NCBI RefSeq assembly: GCF_900103285.1
Contig: NZ_FNGS01000003.1
Coordinates: 361,997 to 425,996, forward strand
DNA length: 64,000 nt
Origin: Siphonobacter aquaeclarae
GTDB lineage: Bacteria > Bacteroidota > Bacteroidia > Cytophagales > Spirosomataceae
Direction of reading: 5' to 3'
In this document: positions 42,872 to 52,059 of the stretch, in pieces
How the letters are laid out: each line of letters starts with the position of its first letter
Position numbering within the stretch: position 1 is the first letter of the stretch
The notes under the pieces: generated by a model
Told to the model about the DNA's origin: nothing
The model's database searches: none
What the model saw: the letters and a program-made list of their open reading frames with translations, nothing else
Made by a program: the position numbers and the translations under genes

Positions 42872-43903
42872 ATGAAGCGAATCGCTATTTTTCTGACTCT
42901 TTGGGGGATGTGTTTATCGGCCACTTCACAAATAACAGAAGTGAGAATTGACTTGGCAAATACAAAAAAAATACCCAATACTATTCCACCGGGTAGCGTT
43001 AAGATTACAATTGAGAATGAATTAACACGAAAGTATAAATACGAAATTACCAGAAATATGATTGACGTGATACCAAAACCTATAAAAATGGAGACAGAAG
43101 AAACTAAGGAATTAGTTTCTTCTTTTAAACGAGATAATATGAATAGTCAATGTGAATCTATACTTTCTGAAATAACCTTGTTGCATGAAGCAAAAAGTGA
43201 AGAAGAACTTGCTGAGCGAAATATTGAAATAAAAAAATTAATTAAAGACAGTCATTGTGAGAAACTACTGGCTGTACTTGAAAGTAAAATGAAAGAATTT
43301 CAGTCAAGTTTTTACATTGAAAATCTAAAGAAAAACCAAAAAGTAATTCTTAAAATAAGGAGATCAGATACAACTGACAGCATGAAAGATCTCAAAATAT
43401 GGGAGTTTGAACTGCGAACAGAATCTGATATGGATAACTGGATAATTCACTATGGATTTACCTATATCCCAAGTATTCTGATGCGTAATAGTCAGTATTT
43501 TTCCGAAGCGGATGCTAATGGAGGCTATGTTGTTCGCAAAATGAGCAATAAACCGGAAAATGAATGGAGAAATGGGAGCCCTACCGTTAGTTTTACGCAT
43601 CCGTTTAACAAAGTATATAGAAAAGATATGTTTGGAATGTCCATCGTGACGGGCACCAATTTCTCTACCTATAATGCCGGCTTGGGATTGTCTTATATAA
43701 GGGGATACAATGGGTTGTTTACAGCAGGAGTAATGTACACGCAGAAAGATGCACTGAATGGCCAATATAAGGATGGTAGTGTGCTGAAAGAAAACCTGAA
43801 TTTTGATCAGCTACATTATAAAAAGGGTGGAATCGAATTCTTTTTCTCACTCTCGTTAAGACTTGATAAAAATCCTTTTGCAGAAATACCGGAAAAGAAG
43901 TAA
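42872..43903 (+). CDS. AT-rich exported protein, hypothetical
   Basis: The 343-aa protein has a signal peptide (MKRIAIFLTLWGMCLSATSQ, cleavage near residue 18-20). A Lys/Glu-rich helical part to about residue 160 follows, with a possible coiled coil around EITLLHEAKSEEELAERNIEIKKL-like sequence. The second half is rich in aromatic residues and glycine (GFTYIPS, MFGMSIVTGTNFSTYNAGLGLSYIRG, GGIEFFFSLSLRL), consistent with beta strands in or near the outer membrane. I do not recognise a family. It is much more AT-rich than both neighbours, which suggests recent acquisition. A shared terminator separates it from the convergent cytochrome gene. Confidence 0.7.
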   Translation: MKRIAIFLTLWGMCLSATSQITEVRIDLANTKKIPNTIPPGSVKITIENELTRKYKYEITRNMIDVIPKPIKMETEETKELVSSFKRDNMNSQCESILSEITLLHEAKSEEELAERNIEIKKLIKDSHCEKLLAVLESKMKEFQSSFYIENLKKNQKVILKIRRSDTTDSMKDLKIWEFELRTESDMDNWIIHYGFTYIPSILMRNSQYFSEADANGGYVVRKMSNKPENEWRNGSPTVSFTHPFNKVYRKDMFGMSIVTGTNFSTYNAGLGLSYIRGYNGLFTAGVMYTQKDALNGQYKDGSVLKENLNFDQLHYKKGGIEFFFSLSLRLDKNPFAEIPEKK

Positions 43904-44052
43904 CGGGACCCAAGTGCACTTGATATACGTAGTATCGGATTTGTATAATTCTTTGATCTTGATTTCCTAACAATTACATATACCTGTTGAGACAGTAATT
44001 GGTATATCTTATACGTTACGGATGTCAAACGCCGGATCGTAATCCGCCAAAC

Positions 44053-44087
44053 AAAAATCCCCTCTCCACACCGGAAAGGGGATTTTT
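44053..44087. terminator. Bidirectional terminator between convergent genes
   Basis: AAAAATCCCCT (44053-44063) and AGGGGATTTTT (44077-44087) form an 11-bp perfect stem with A and T runs built into its base, so it can work on both strands. Confidence 0.85.
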
Positions 44088-44107
44088 CATTCTAACAAGC
44101 AACTACT

Positions 44108-46756
44108 TTACTTTTTCTGCTCCGACAAAAACGTAATCAGCGAAGCAAACTCTTCATACGACAGCGCGTTGGCCAGGCCCGTCGGCATCATCGACGTTTC
44201 CATTTCCTTCCGGGAAATGACGTCGGATGCCTTGATGGTATATACCTGACCGGTAATGTCGCGGAGGACGAGCTTCGTCGACGATTCTTCCGTCACAAAG
44301 CCCGTATAGGTTTTCTTGCCTTTGGCCGTAATCATCACCGTCGCGAAGCCTTGTGAAATCGAGGCGTTCGGCTTGAGGATGGATTCCGCAATCTGCTCGC
44401 GTGTCATGATCGAGCCGATCTGACCCATAAACGGACCTTTCATCGGCTCGTTCTTGCTCAGGCTGTGGCAGGCGATGCAACCCTGCTGGGTGAAGAGGGT
44501 CTTACCCAGTGCCGGATTTCCTTTGATTTTCGCCATCGCCAGCATCACGTCTTCGATCGACGCTTCGCCTACCTGGCCTTTTTTATTCCGGATCGACTCC
44601 AGGTCTACCTTCGGCTCTTCCTTCGCGGCTACCACCGGCTTCTCTTCGCCCAGCTCGGCAATGTCGAGGCGCATGCGGCTGTTCAGGTCGGTGAAGAAGG
44701 CCTTGTCGCCGGTTTTCTTTGCTTCATCCACGAGGAAGGTTTTGATCTTCGGCGTAGCTTCCCAGGCAATACCCTTGTAGTACGGGCCGTGCGTATCGGG
44801 GCGGGTACTCCACCACCACGACGCATCGTACGGGGCTTCTTCCTGGTAAATACGGCCCAGCGTCGTCAGGATCTGCTTTTTCAACCCGGCGTCGGACGTA
44901 CGGCCATAAGCGGCGATCATACCGTCTACGGCTTTCGGGCTGTGCAGGTAACGCAGCGTCCAGAGGGCCAGCGTAGATTCGTCTGTGCCGATAGCTTTCA
45001 CGCAGGCGTCTACGGCATTGAGTGCTACCAGCGCCCGTACCGCAAGGTGCGGCAATACAATCGCGGAGTTAGGCGTTGCGTGCGGACCTTCCGTACCCAT
45101 CGCCGGAGCGACAAACGACGAAGGTACCTTGATCTTCAGCAGCGCCTGGGCAGCTTCTGTCTTGCCCAAACGGCCGAGTCCGATAATGGCTGCGGATTGT
45201 ACCCGCGGATTGGAGCTACTCAGCCCGGCCAGGAAGGGTTCAGCCGGTACCTGTGCGGCGAGTGCCTTCCGATCGCCCAGAATACGCAGCGCATACTCCT
45301 GCATGGCCGGCTCTGCTGCCAGCTTCACCAGGTTCGGAATACCTGCCGCGCCTGCTGCCTGTGCGTAGGTGTACATGGCCGCGACGCGGGCTGTTGCCGG
45401 TGCTTTGGCATCAGCGGCGAGCTTCCACGTAGCCGACGTAATCTTGTCGGCAGGGTGGAGGAGAAGCTCCTGGGACGCCGCCAGACGAGCCACACCGCTG
45501 CCGGATTCCAGTACGGAGACCAGTTTCTTGACGGATGCGTCTTTCAGATCTTTGAACTCTGTGTATTTCCAGTCTTTCGGAATGGCGCGGACGACAAAGC
45601 CTTTCGACGGGTTACCGGAGTAGCCGGCGCCGTCCCATGCAGCCAGATACATCCGGCCAGAGGCGTCGATGTCTACGTCGGTGATCTGCGCAAGCTTGAT
45701 GAATTCTTCTTCTTTCTGGGTATACGACGGGCCGTCGGCCGTGACCCGGTGGAGGTACAACTGGTTACGTCCCCAGTCGGCCATCATCGGCGTATGGTTG
45801 AATTTCTCGGGCCAGGAGGCGTCGTCAAGGTAGATGGAGCCGGTGCCGGATCCGCCGCCTACGTCCACCAGCGCCGGGAGAATTTCTTCCGTAAAATGCT
45901 TGAACAGCATCGGATAGCCGTATTCTCCGCTCTGGATGTGGTGGCTGAAGCGGATATTCCAGCCGCCGCCGTCGTTGGTATTGTCCCGGGTGAAGGTATT
46001 CATGTACGGGTCAATGGCGACATCGTAAATGTTCCGGGTCCCATGTGTATAGATTTCCAGCTCAGTACCGTCGGGGCGTACCCGGACGATCCCGCCGCCC
46101 AGCATCGTCAGCTTGCGGCCGTCCGTACCCGTCGCATTGTGGAAACCGAAGTCGCCGGCTGCGATGTAAATCCAGCCGTCAATACCCATCCGGATACCAT
46201 TGGTGGCGTGGTCGGTACCACGGCTGACGATAAACTTTTCGTTCGAAACATGCTGGACAAGCGGCTTCGAAGGACCATCGGCGACGCCGTCGTGGTTTTT
46301 GTCTTCGAACACGACGAGGTCCATCCCCGTCGCTTTTTTCGTTTCGGGGGAAAACGTGGTGTGCAGTACGTAGACCTTGTCGCCGACAACCTGAATACCG
46401 CGCGGGTCGTCGACAACCGCAAACGTGGTGTGGCTGTCTACTTTGCCGTCGTTGTTGGAGTCGACAAGGCGGACGATCCGCCCCTTGCCCATTTCCTTGC
46501 CGAGCGATCCGATCATGTCGACGCCGACATACACCTCGCCCGTCGGGGCAACAGCCAGACACGCCGGACTGGGTGTCAGGGAAGGACCGCAGAAATTGGC
46601 GACCTTGAGCTCCGCCGGCCACGAGGCCGCATTCAGGAGCGAATCGGGGACGGCCTTACGGGAAGGCTTGTCCTGCCGGGGTTGGATTTCCGGGTTGTTT
46701 TTCAGCCCGGTGAGCATGACGGCGACGGTAAAGACCGTCAGAAAAACCTTGAGCAT
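44108..46756 (-). CDS. PVC-type heme-binding / HEAT-repeat / propeller dehydrogenase-like protein
   Basis: This predicted periplasmic protein of 882 aa has a signal peptide and then a six-bladed propeller region to about residue 400. That region resembles soluble glucose dehydrogenases (LAVAPTGEVYVGVD, GIRMGIDGWIYIAAGDFG, GGGIVRVRPDGTELEIYTHG, TNDGGGWNIRF). Helical HEAT-like repeats run to about 680. A C-terminal cytochrome c module has GCIACHSL as heme attachment and a conserved ASISQGFATVMI region. This three-part architecture is common in Planctomycetes and Bacteroidota (membrane-bound dehydrogenase/PVC-type heme domain). Substrate is unknown but sugar or polyol oxidation is likely. Its 3' end faces the AT-rich exported protein gene. 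Confidence 0.85.
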   Translation of the reverse strand: MLKVFLTVFTVAVMLTGLKNNPEIQPRQDKPSRKAVPDSLLNAASWPAELKVANFCGPSLTPSPACLAVAPTGEVYVGVDMIGSLGKEMGKGRIVRLVDSNNDGKVDSHTTFAVVDDPRGIQVVGDKVYVLHTTFSPETKKATGMDLVVFEDKNHDGVADGPSKPLVQHVSNEKFIVSRGTDHATNGIRMGIDGWIYIAAGDFGFHNATGTDGRKLTMLGGGIVRVRPDGTELEIYTHGTRNIYDVAIDPYMNTFTRDNTNDGGGWNIRFSHHIQSGEYGYPMLFKHFTEEILPALVDVGGGSGTGSIYLDDASWPEKFNHTPMMADWGRNQLYLHRVTADGPSYTQKEEEFIKLAQITDVDIDASGRMYLAAWDGAGYSGNPSKGFVVRAIPKDWKYTEFKDLKDASVKKLVSVLESGSGVARLAASQELLLHPADKITSATWKLAADAKAPATARVAAMYTYAQAAGAAGIPNLVKLAAEPAMQEYALRILGDRKALAAQVPAEPFLAGLSSSNPRVQSAAIIGLGRLGKTEAAQALLKIKVPSSFVAPAMGTEGPHATPNSAIVLPHLAVRALVALNAVDACVKAIGTDESTLALWTLRYLHSPKAVDGMIAAYGRTSDAGLKKQILTTLGRIYQEEAPYDASWWWSTRPDTHGPYYKGIAWEATPKIKTFLVDEAKKTGDKAFFTDLNSRMRLDIAELGEEKPVVAAKEEPKVDLESIRNKKGQVGEASIEDVMLAMAKIKGNPALGKTLFTQQGCIACHSLSKNEPMKGPFMGQIGSIMTREQIAESILKPNASISQGFATVMITAKGKKTYTGFVTEESSTKLVLRDITGQVYTIKASDVISRKEMETSMMPTGLANALSYEEFASLITFLSEQKK

Positions 46757-46986
46757 GTTCAGAGATTAAGCCGTTGTATATAAGACGGTGCAAATGAACA
46801 GAATCGGGAAAAACCCCGCACTCTTTCTCGACCAATTAGTATAGAAGAAGGACGTAAAGAAATACCCTTTTCTCCGGCAGAATTGGGAGAAAAGGTATAA
46901 AAAGGAAGAAGAAAGGAAGGAATTTTCAGGGAAAGACCGAATAGCAGGGAGAAACGCCGTCAGGCAACAGCAGTTCCCGAAACAGC

Positions 46987-47553
46987 TCAGGCGACGGCCG
47001 TACTTCTCCGGAATACCTCCATGTAAACCCCGAATGCTTTTTGGGCTCCGTCGACGATCTCGTCTTCTACGCCGGTTCCGCGGTCGCTCAAATACGTGCG
47101 AAACTGCTTCCAGAGCGAGCCGGTTTCCGACCCGTATCCTTCGTAAAAACGGGAGTTACCCGCCAGTTCCCCAAGCTCCGGGTGTGCCGACAGCCATTTC
47201 CGGATTACCTGCCCGCCGAGCATCGAACCTTCGGCTACGTAAGCTGCGCCCAGCAATGCCGTGTCAGACCAGGTATTCAGTTCTTCGGGTATTTCCTCAG
47301 AAGGAGCTTCACCTGCGGCGTCAAGGTCGGCGAGCAACCAGGCCGTTTTCAGGCGTTCTTCAAGCGGATACCCGGCAACGTCCGCCAGGGCATTCTCCAG
47401 CGCCCGGTGAAAGACCAGGTGCGTTTGCATCAGGTGCAGGTATTGAGCGACAGACAGCGTACCGCTGCGCAGGTCTTCGGTATAAAAAAGAGCTTCAGCA
47501 GCCTCGTGCTGAGGCCGTGTTTCTTCCCGGAGCCGGGTCAGGAGATCATTCAT
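46987..47553 (-). CDS. bphO: Heme oxygenase (biliverdin-forming, BphO-like)
   Basis: This enzyme opens heme to biliverdin, the chromophore of bacteriophytochromes. The 188-aa product has the proximal heme ligand H16 in ETRPQHEAAE. It is all-helical and has the distal-helix region LLGAAYVAEGSMLGGQVIRKWL with the glycine-rich GSMLGG kink. I chose ATG 47553 because the frame upstream of it is the shadow of the response-regulator gene. The start overlaps the response-regulator stop by 8 bp, so translation is coupled. It is the last gene of the phytochrome operon, which strongly supports biliverdin supply as its role. Confidence 0.9.
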   Translation of the reverse strand: MNDLLTRLREETRPQHEAAEALFYTEDLRSGTLSVAQYLHLMQTHLVFHRALENALADVAGYPLEERLKTAWLLADLDAAGEAPSEEIPEELNTWSDTALLGAAYVAEGSMLGGQVIRKWLSAHPELGELAGNSRFYEGYGSETGSLWKQFRTYLSDRGTGVEDEIVDGAQKAFGVYMEVFRRSTAVA

Positions 47554-47950
47554 GCAGGGTATCGTTCTGAGCCACCCAGAAATCGATGGCGCGGCGGAGC
47601 ATTTCGCTTGTTTCGCGGTAGCCGCCGGGTTTAACGAGGTAGGCATTGGCGCCAAGGTCAAAGGCCCTGCGCATATCCCGGGGATTATCAGAGGTACTAT
47701 AGACGACGATCGGCAGGTTGCGATACTGCCCGCCGGCACGCACCTGCTGCAGAATATCGAGGCCGCTCGCACCGGGGAGGTTGAGGTCCAGAAGCAGCAT
47801 ACGCGGCGTTTCCTCCTCCGAAAGGTACCGGATAGCCGATATGCCGCTATTCAGCACACAGTAGGTAGGCGGCTGCTCAATCTTTTTGACGACACGTTTG
47901 AAAATATCGATATCGTCCGGATTGTCTTCAATATAGAGTACGTCGATCAT
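47546..47950 (-). CDS. Single-domain response regulator (Rcp1/CheY-like)
   Basis: The 134-aa protein is one receiver domain with no output domain. E8 and D9 form the acidic pocket, D55 in LLLDLNLPG is the phosphorylation site, the Ser/Thr switch lies in VVYSTSDNP, and the Lys in YLVKPGG is conserved. The extended N- and C-termini (IEDNPDD and the VAQNDTL tail) match the Rcp1 family that receives phosphate from phytochromes. It begins 5 bp after the phytochrome kinase gene and overlaps the heme oxygenase gene by 8 bp. It probably acts by protein-protein contact since it has no DNA-binding part. Confidence 0.92.
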   Translation of the reverse strand: MIDVLYIEDNPDDIDIFKRVVKKIEQPPTYCVLNSGISAIRYLSEEETPRMLLLDLNLPGASGLDILQQVRAGGQYRNLPIVVYSTSDNPRDMRRAFDLGANAYLVKPGGYRETSEMLRRAIDFWVAQNDTLHE

Positions 47951-47955
47951 AAGTG

Positions 47956-50136
47956 TCAGGTGGTGGGAAAGGAGACAAAGAACGTTGTTTCCTGCAAAGG
48001 TTCGCTTCTAAACCAGACGTTTCCGTTGTGCCGCTGCATAATACGCTTTACAATGGCCAGTCCTACTCCGTGCCCTTCCACATTTTTAGCGTTGTCAAGC
48101 CTGCGGAAAAGCTCAAAAATATGATGCCCGTCTTTCCTGTCGATCCCGATACCGTGATCGGTGACCGAATACCGGACCTCGTTTCCAAGCCGTACCCCCT
48201 CTACGCGGATTGGCGCATTGGTGACCGTCCGGGAATACTTGATAGCGTTCGAAAGCAGGTTACTGAATACCTGCTGGATCATGATTCTGTCCCCGTTGAT
48301 AGGCGGGGTATCGCCGATATCGATAGCAGCGGCCTTCTCGGTGACCAGCAATTCCTCCCGAACCGATTCCAGTATACTTTTCATGCCGACCGGCTCCGGA
48401 GAAAGCTCCGCACGCGAAGTCCGCGCATAGTGCAGAATCTGACGGATCAGTTCTCCCATGCGGCTGCTGGCGCCGACTATTTTTTCGAAAATCGGCCGCG
48501 TTTCCGCGTCGAGGCGATCGTCGTAATCTTCCAGCAAAATCTCCGCATAGGTCTTGATAGACGCCAGCGGCACGCGCAAATCATGCGAAACGGTATAGCT
48601 GAAGGTATCCAGCTCCTCGTAAGCCAGTTGCAGCTGTCGGTGCAGGTGTTGAAGTTGTGCCGCCCGCTGCGCGGCTACCTGCAATACTTCGTCTTTTAAA
48701 CGCAGGGCCAGCAGTTCATCTGCCGGATGCCAGGGATCGGCTTTTCCGTGGACGAGCTGCGTCCATTTCTCGAAGCTTTTCCGGGGCTCAAGCCGCTGGA
48801 TACCGTTATCGTCGACCATCACCGGTTTTTCCGGATTTCCACCCCAGGATACCTGCTGAAGTGTCTCGGGCCGGAACCACAGCAGGTATTCTTCTGCCGA
48901 AACCCGCACCGCCAGCAGGCCGGCGGCAGTTGCAGGGTGGTCGGCGGCGGCCGGAAAAAAACGCGCTAGCTGATGAGTTCGGAAGATACCGTTGGCTAAT
49001 TGCGACGGCAGCCAGGCGGTAAGCGCCTCAAGAAACGGTCGTTCCGGTACGTGTCCAAGGGTTTGTATATCTCCTTCGGTCAGGCAGGCAAAGCCGCCGG
49101 CGCGAAAAAGATGGAGAGCTGTCACCGGTCGCGTCGTCAGTCCTTCCACCCGGTTCCAGTTTTCCTGCATGTTTTGCCGCAGCGTATGGAGAGTTGCCTC
49201 AGCACGGGCGACGGCCGCATATTCCTGCTCATCGTGCCGGAACTCCAGGGCGGCAGAAAGCAGCTGACTGACTACTTTTCCCGCCATGCGTGCGTCATAA
49301 TCCACCAGCCGGGCGCTTTGGTAGTGATGACAGGAGATGAGTCCCCACAGGCGCCCTTTGTAAAGCAGGGAGAAGCTCATACTCGACCGCACGCCCATGT
49401 TCTTCAGGTATTCGATGTGTACCGGAGAAACGGCCCGCAGGATGGAATGCGTCAGGTCCGGCGCCGGGTCCATCGAAGCGGAAAGTATCGCTGCCGGCGT
49501 GGCGTCAACATCCGCGATGATGCGTACCAGGTTGATCAGGTACAGGTCCCGGGCCTGCTTCGGGATATCAGAAGCAGGATAGTGGAGGCCTAGAAACGGC
49601 TCCAGGTGGTCTTCTTTGGTTTCGGCGACAACTTCCCCGTTCCACTCTTCGTCAAACCGGTAAATCATGACCCGGTCATACCCGGTCATCTGCCGGACCT
49701 TCACCGCTACCTTGTTCAGTAGCTCAGGGAGAGAGGTAGTTTGCTGGAAATCGGCCATGACCTGGCCCATCAGATGCTGCAGCCGGGCATGGCTGACCGA
49801 GGTTTCCTCCGGTTCCAGTTCCATTATCCAGAACCCTTCCTGCCGGTGTACGACGACATGGTACTTTGTTCCGTTGAACATCAGGGACTCCGGGTACAGG
49901 GCTTCCGGCGCTGAAACGATGTTCAGCAGGATTTCCTTCAACCTGCCCGCCGGCAGATCGCCCGGCTGGCAATCAGCCAGCGCCCGGCCGGGAACAGGCG
50001 TATCCGGGAAATTGGCGCTGACGTACCGAATAGTAAGGGTCGCTTCGTCAACCGCCAGGAAATACCCGTGCGACTGCACTTTTCCGAGGTGTCGGATGGG
50101 TTCCTGTTCGCAACCGTTGAAAGGAGATTCCTGCAT
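47956..50136 (-). CDS. bphP: Bacteriophytochrome histidine kinase
   Basis: This cytoplasmic red/far-red light sensor has 726 aa, arranged PAS-GAF-PHY-kinase. C9 in NGCEQEPI is the expected biliverdin-binding cysteine near the N-terminus. The GAF domain has YPASDIPKQARDLYL (D190 in the conserved DIP) and RAVSPVHIEYLKNMGVRSSM (H240). The PHY domain has the tongue motifs WGG (431-433) and PRKSF (451-455, the PRxSF motif). The kinase has H518 in VSHDLRVPL, NLLSNAIKYS, DHGIGID and GHGVGLAIVKR. All the chromophore-contact residues I can check are present, so photoactivity is likely. It leads the operon and runs divergently from a second kinase. Confidence 0.95.
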   Translation of the reverse strand: MQESPFNGCEQEPIRHLGKVQSHGYFLAVDEATLTIRYVSANFPDTPVPGRALADCQPGDLPAGRLKEILLNIVSAPEALYPESLMFNGTKYHVVVHRQEGFWIMELEPEETSVSHARLQHLMGQVMADFQQTTSLPELLNKVAVKVRQMTGYDRVMIYRFDEEWNGEVVAETKEDHLEPFLGLHYPASDIPKQARDLYLINLVRIIADVDATPAAILSASMDPAPDLTHSILRAVSPVHIEYLKNMGVRSSMSFSLLYKGRLWGLISCHHYQSARLVDYDARMAGKVVSQLLSAALEFRHDEQEYAAVARAEATLHTLRQNMQENWNRVEGLTTRPVTALHLFRAGGFACLTEGDIQTLGHVPERPFLEALTAWLPSQLANGIFRTHQLARFFPAAADHPATAAGLLAVRVSAEEYLLWFRPETLQQVSWGGNPEKPVMVDDNGIQRLEPRKSFEKWTQLVHGKADPWHPADELLALRLKDEVLQVAAQRAAQLQHLHRQLQLAYEELDTFSYTVSHDLRVPLASIKTYAEILLEDYDDRLDAETRPIFEKIVGASSRMGELIRQILHYARTSRAELSPEPVGMKSILESVREELLVTEKAAAIDIGDTPPINGDRIMIQQVFSNLLSNAIKYSRTVTNAPIRVEGVRLGNEVRYSVTDHGIGIDRKDGHHIFELFRRLDNAKNVEGHGVGLAIVKRIMQRHNGNVWFRSEPLQETTFFVSFPTT

Positions 50137-50323
50137 AGGAAATGGTCTGGTGTTGCCTGAAAAGCAGGAACACGTTACTAGTTACCCCAAAGCCGGGCAA
50201 ATTGTTTTCGAATAACCGGCCGGAATACAAAATTTCCGATTTCGGACGGATTATTTCTTTTTTCACGGCATATTTCCTCCCGATATCGATCACCCGCCCG
50301 ACTACTACTACCCAAATCCGCGT

Positions 50324-51328
50324 ATGCATTATTCCGATCTCCGGGAATCGGGCCAGTTTTTCACGGTTTCCGGAACCGGCATCGTCACCGATTGCAGCCA
50401 TCATTTCCTCGAACAGCTGGGCTATCCGGCCGGCGCTGTGTTGGGTACCGGGCTGGATGCATTGCTCTGGAATACCGGCTGGGACGCATTCGCGGAATTG
50501 ACAGGGGAATTGCTCGATAACCCGGGAATGCCCGTCGCCCTGCTCCTTCTTCAAACAGCAGCGAACAAGCCTTTTGGCATACGGTTTTTCCCGGAGACCC
50601 GTGAAAATAGCATCCGATACGCCTATCTCCCGGCTGATCAGCCGGTACCGGTCGTTGGGAATGACGCCGTGCTGATGAGCAAGGTCCTGTCTCACGACCT
50701 GAAAGAACCGCTCCGGAAAATGGCGCAGTATACGGATCGTATCCGGGGCAGCGCGGAGCTGTCGGCCGACAACCGCATGCTCCTGCAACTGACCAATGAC
50801 CTGTGCTACCAGACGATGGAACGGTTGGAGGCATTTCGGGAATACCTGTACTTTTCTGCACCGGCGATGGCAGACGGGTCATTCCTGCCGATGGCAGATC
50901 TCGTTGCAAAGGTGTGGGAACGGGTCAGTGAAGAGCACGGTGTCGAGCGGTCGCTGTTGCAGTATGAATCCTCTGTATTGCGGGTTTGGGGGCATCCAGA
51001 ACGTTTTCAGCGGCTGTTTTATCACCTGCTCGACAATGCGGTCAAGTTCCGGAGTGCGGACCGGCCGTTGCAGATTGCTGTCAGGATAATGCCGGCCGGC
51101 GGGCATGTAACGATTACCGTCGACGACAATGGCCGCGGTTTTGCTGCCGAATTTGCCCGCGATGTATTCGGGCTTTTCCGGAAGCTGGACAAACACGCGT
51201 CGGGTACAGGCGCCGGGCTGGCCATTTGCCGGAAGATCGCAGAGGGGTACGGCGGTACTGTTTCGGCTTCCGTTCTTTCACCCGCCGGCACTCGGATACG
51301 GATCGATTTGCCCGTATCCTGCTCTTGA
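50324..51328 (+). CDS. PAS-domain sensor histidine kinase
   Basis: The 334-aa protein has an N-terminal PAS-like domain (residues about 8-105: FFTVSGTGIVTDCSHHFLEQLGYP, GIRFFPETRENSIRYAYLPA). The dimerisation helix follows with H124 in LSHDLKEPLRKM, then a HATPase domain with LLDNAVKFRS, DDNGRGF and GTGAGLAICRKI. There is no membrane segment, so it is cytoplasmic. Its H-box resembles that of the phytochrome kinase (SHDL-x-PL). It starts 187 bp away on the opposite strand, suggesting a partner kinase in the same light or redox response. That is inferred from context only. Confidence 0.88.
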   Translation: MHYSDLRESGQFFTVSGTGIVTDCSHHFLEQLGYPAGAVLGTGLDALLWNTGWDAFAELTGELLDNPGMPVALLLLQTAANKPFGIRFFPETRENSIRYAYLPADQPVPVVGNDAVLMSKVLSHDLKEPLRKMAQYTDRIRGSAELSADNRMLLQLTNDLCYQTMERLEAFREYLYFSAPAMADGSFLPMADLVAKVWERVSEEHGVERSLLQYESSVLRVWGHPERFQRLFYHLLDNAVKFRSADRPLQIAVRIMPAGGHVTITVDDNGRGFAAEFARDVFGLFRKLDKHASGTGAGLAICRKIAEGYGGTVSASVLSPAGTRIRIDLPVSCS

Positions 51329-51472
51329 AGGCGGTTTTTCATCCGTAAAGGACTGAATCAGAGACAACCCCGTTCAGGACAGGCATCCGTCCATGTTTAA
51401 CTATTTTTTATTGAAATCCAGGGAATAATCTTGTCGGAAAAACACTAACTTGCTTAGCGTCAAAATCATACG

Positions 51473-51997
51473 ATGCTCATGGGCCGGAAAGTATTAGTGC
51501 TGAATCAAGATTACTCAGCGTTGACGATTTGCTCGGTCGCCAAAGCGTTTTTACTCGTATACCTGAAGAAAGCGGACCTCATTGCCGAATCCCAGAACGA
51601 GAGCCTGCGGAGCATTAGCCAGTCCTTTCCCCTTCCGACAGTTATTCGCCTCCACAAGTACGTCTACCTGCCGTACCGGGGTGTGATGCTGACGCGTCAG
51701 AATATCTTTCGCCGCGACGGAAACCGCTGCCAGTATTGCGGAACCAGCGAAGACCTCACCCTGGATCACATGTATCCGAAGTCAAGAGGAGGCAAATCCA
51801 GCTGGGACAATCTCGTTACCGCCTGCAAGCGCTGCAACTCCCGGAAAGGAGATTTTACACCCGAGGAAGCCGGTATGGCCCTGCGCCAACGGCCCTTCAA
51901 GCCGTCCTTTATCATGTTTATCCGGGATTTTTCGGGGATAATCGACGAAACCTGGCTGCCGTATCTGGGCAGAAAGGAAAAAAAGGTGACCGACTGA
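51473..51997 (+). CDS. HNH endonuclease
   Basis: The 174-aa protein has a C-terminal HNH/McrA domain with two zinc pairs (CQYC at about 85-88 and CKRC at about 122-125). The site residues are in LTLDHMYPKSRGGKSSWDNLVTACKRCN. The N-terminal 75 residues (VLVLNQDYSALTICSVAKAFLLVYLKKADLI) are a family extension found in cyanobacterial and Bacteroidota stand-alone HNH proteins. Its role is unknown, with DNA repair or mobile-element origin both possible. A second ATG two codons on (51479) is equally possible as start. It shares the strand with ruvB, 62 bp apart. Confidence 0.9.
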   Translation: MLMGRKVLVLNQDYSALTICSVAKAFLLVYLKKADLIAESQNESLRSISQSFPLPTVIRLHKYVYLPYRGVMLTRQNIFRRDGNRCQYCGTSEDLTLDHMYPKSRGGKSSWDNLVTACKRCNSRKGDFTPEEAGMALRQRPFKPSFIMFIRDFSGIIDETWLPYLGRKEKKVTD

Positions 51998-52028
51998 GGC
52001 GTCCTGGCGTTTTCGCTCCGTAAACGCG

Positions 52029-52036
52029 TACCTTTG
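52029..52036 (+). promoter_or_regulatory. -7 element upstream of ruvB
   Basis: TACCTTTG is an exact TAnnTTTG located 23 bp before the ruvB ATG. A -33 TTTG at the right distance is not clear. Confidence 0.5.
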
Positions 52037-52059
52037 GGTATAGCATTTGGAGCAGTATC

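Noticed and set aside
44465-46783. 772-aa + strand frame
   Set aside because: It is the mirror of the PVC-type cytochrome gene. The minus-strand product has signal peptide, propeller and CxxCH, while this one has no family features.
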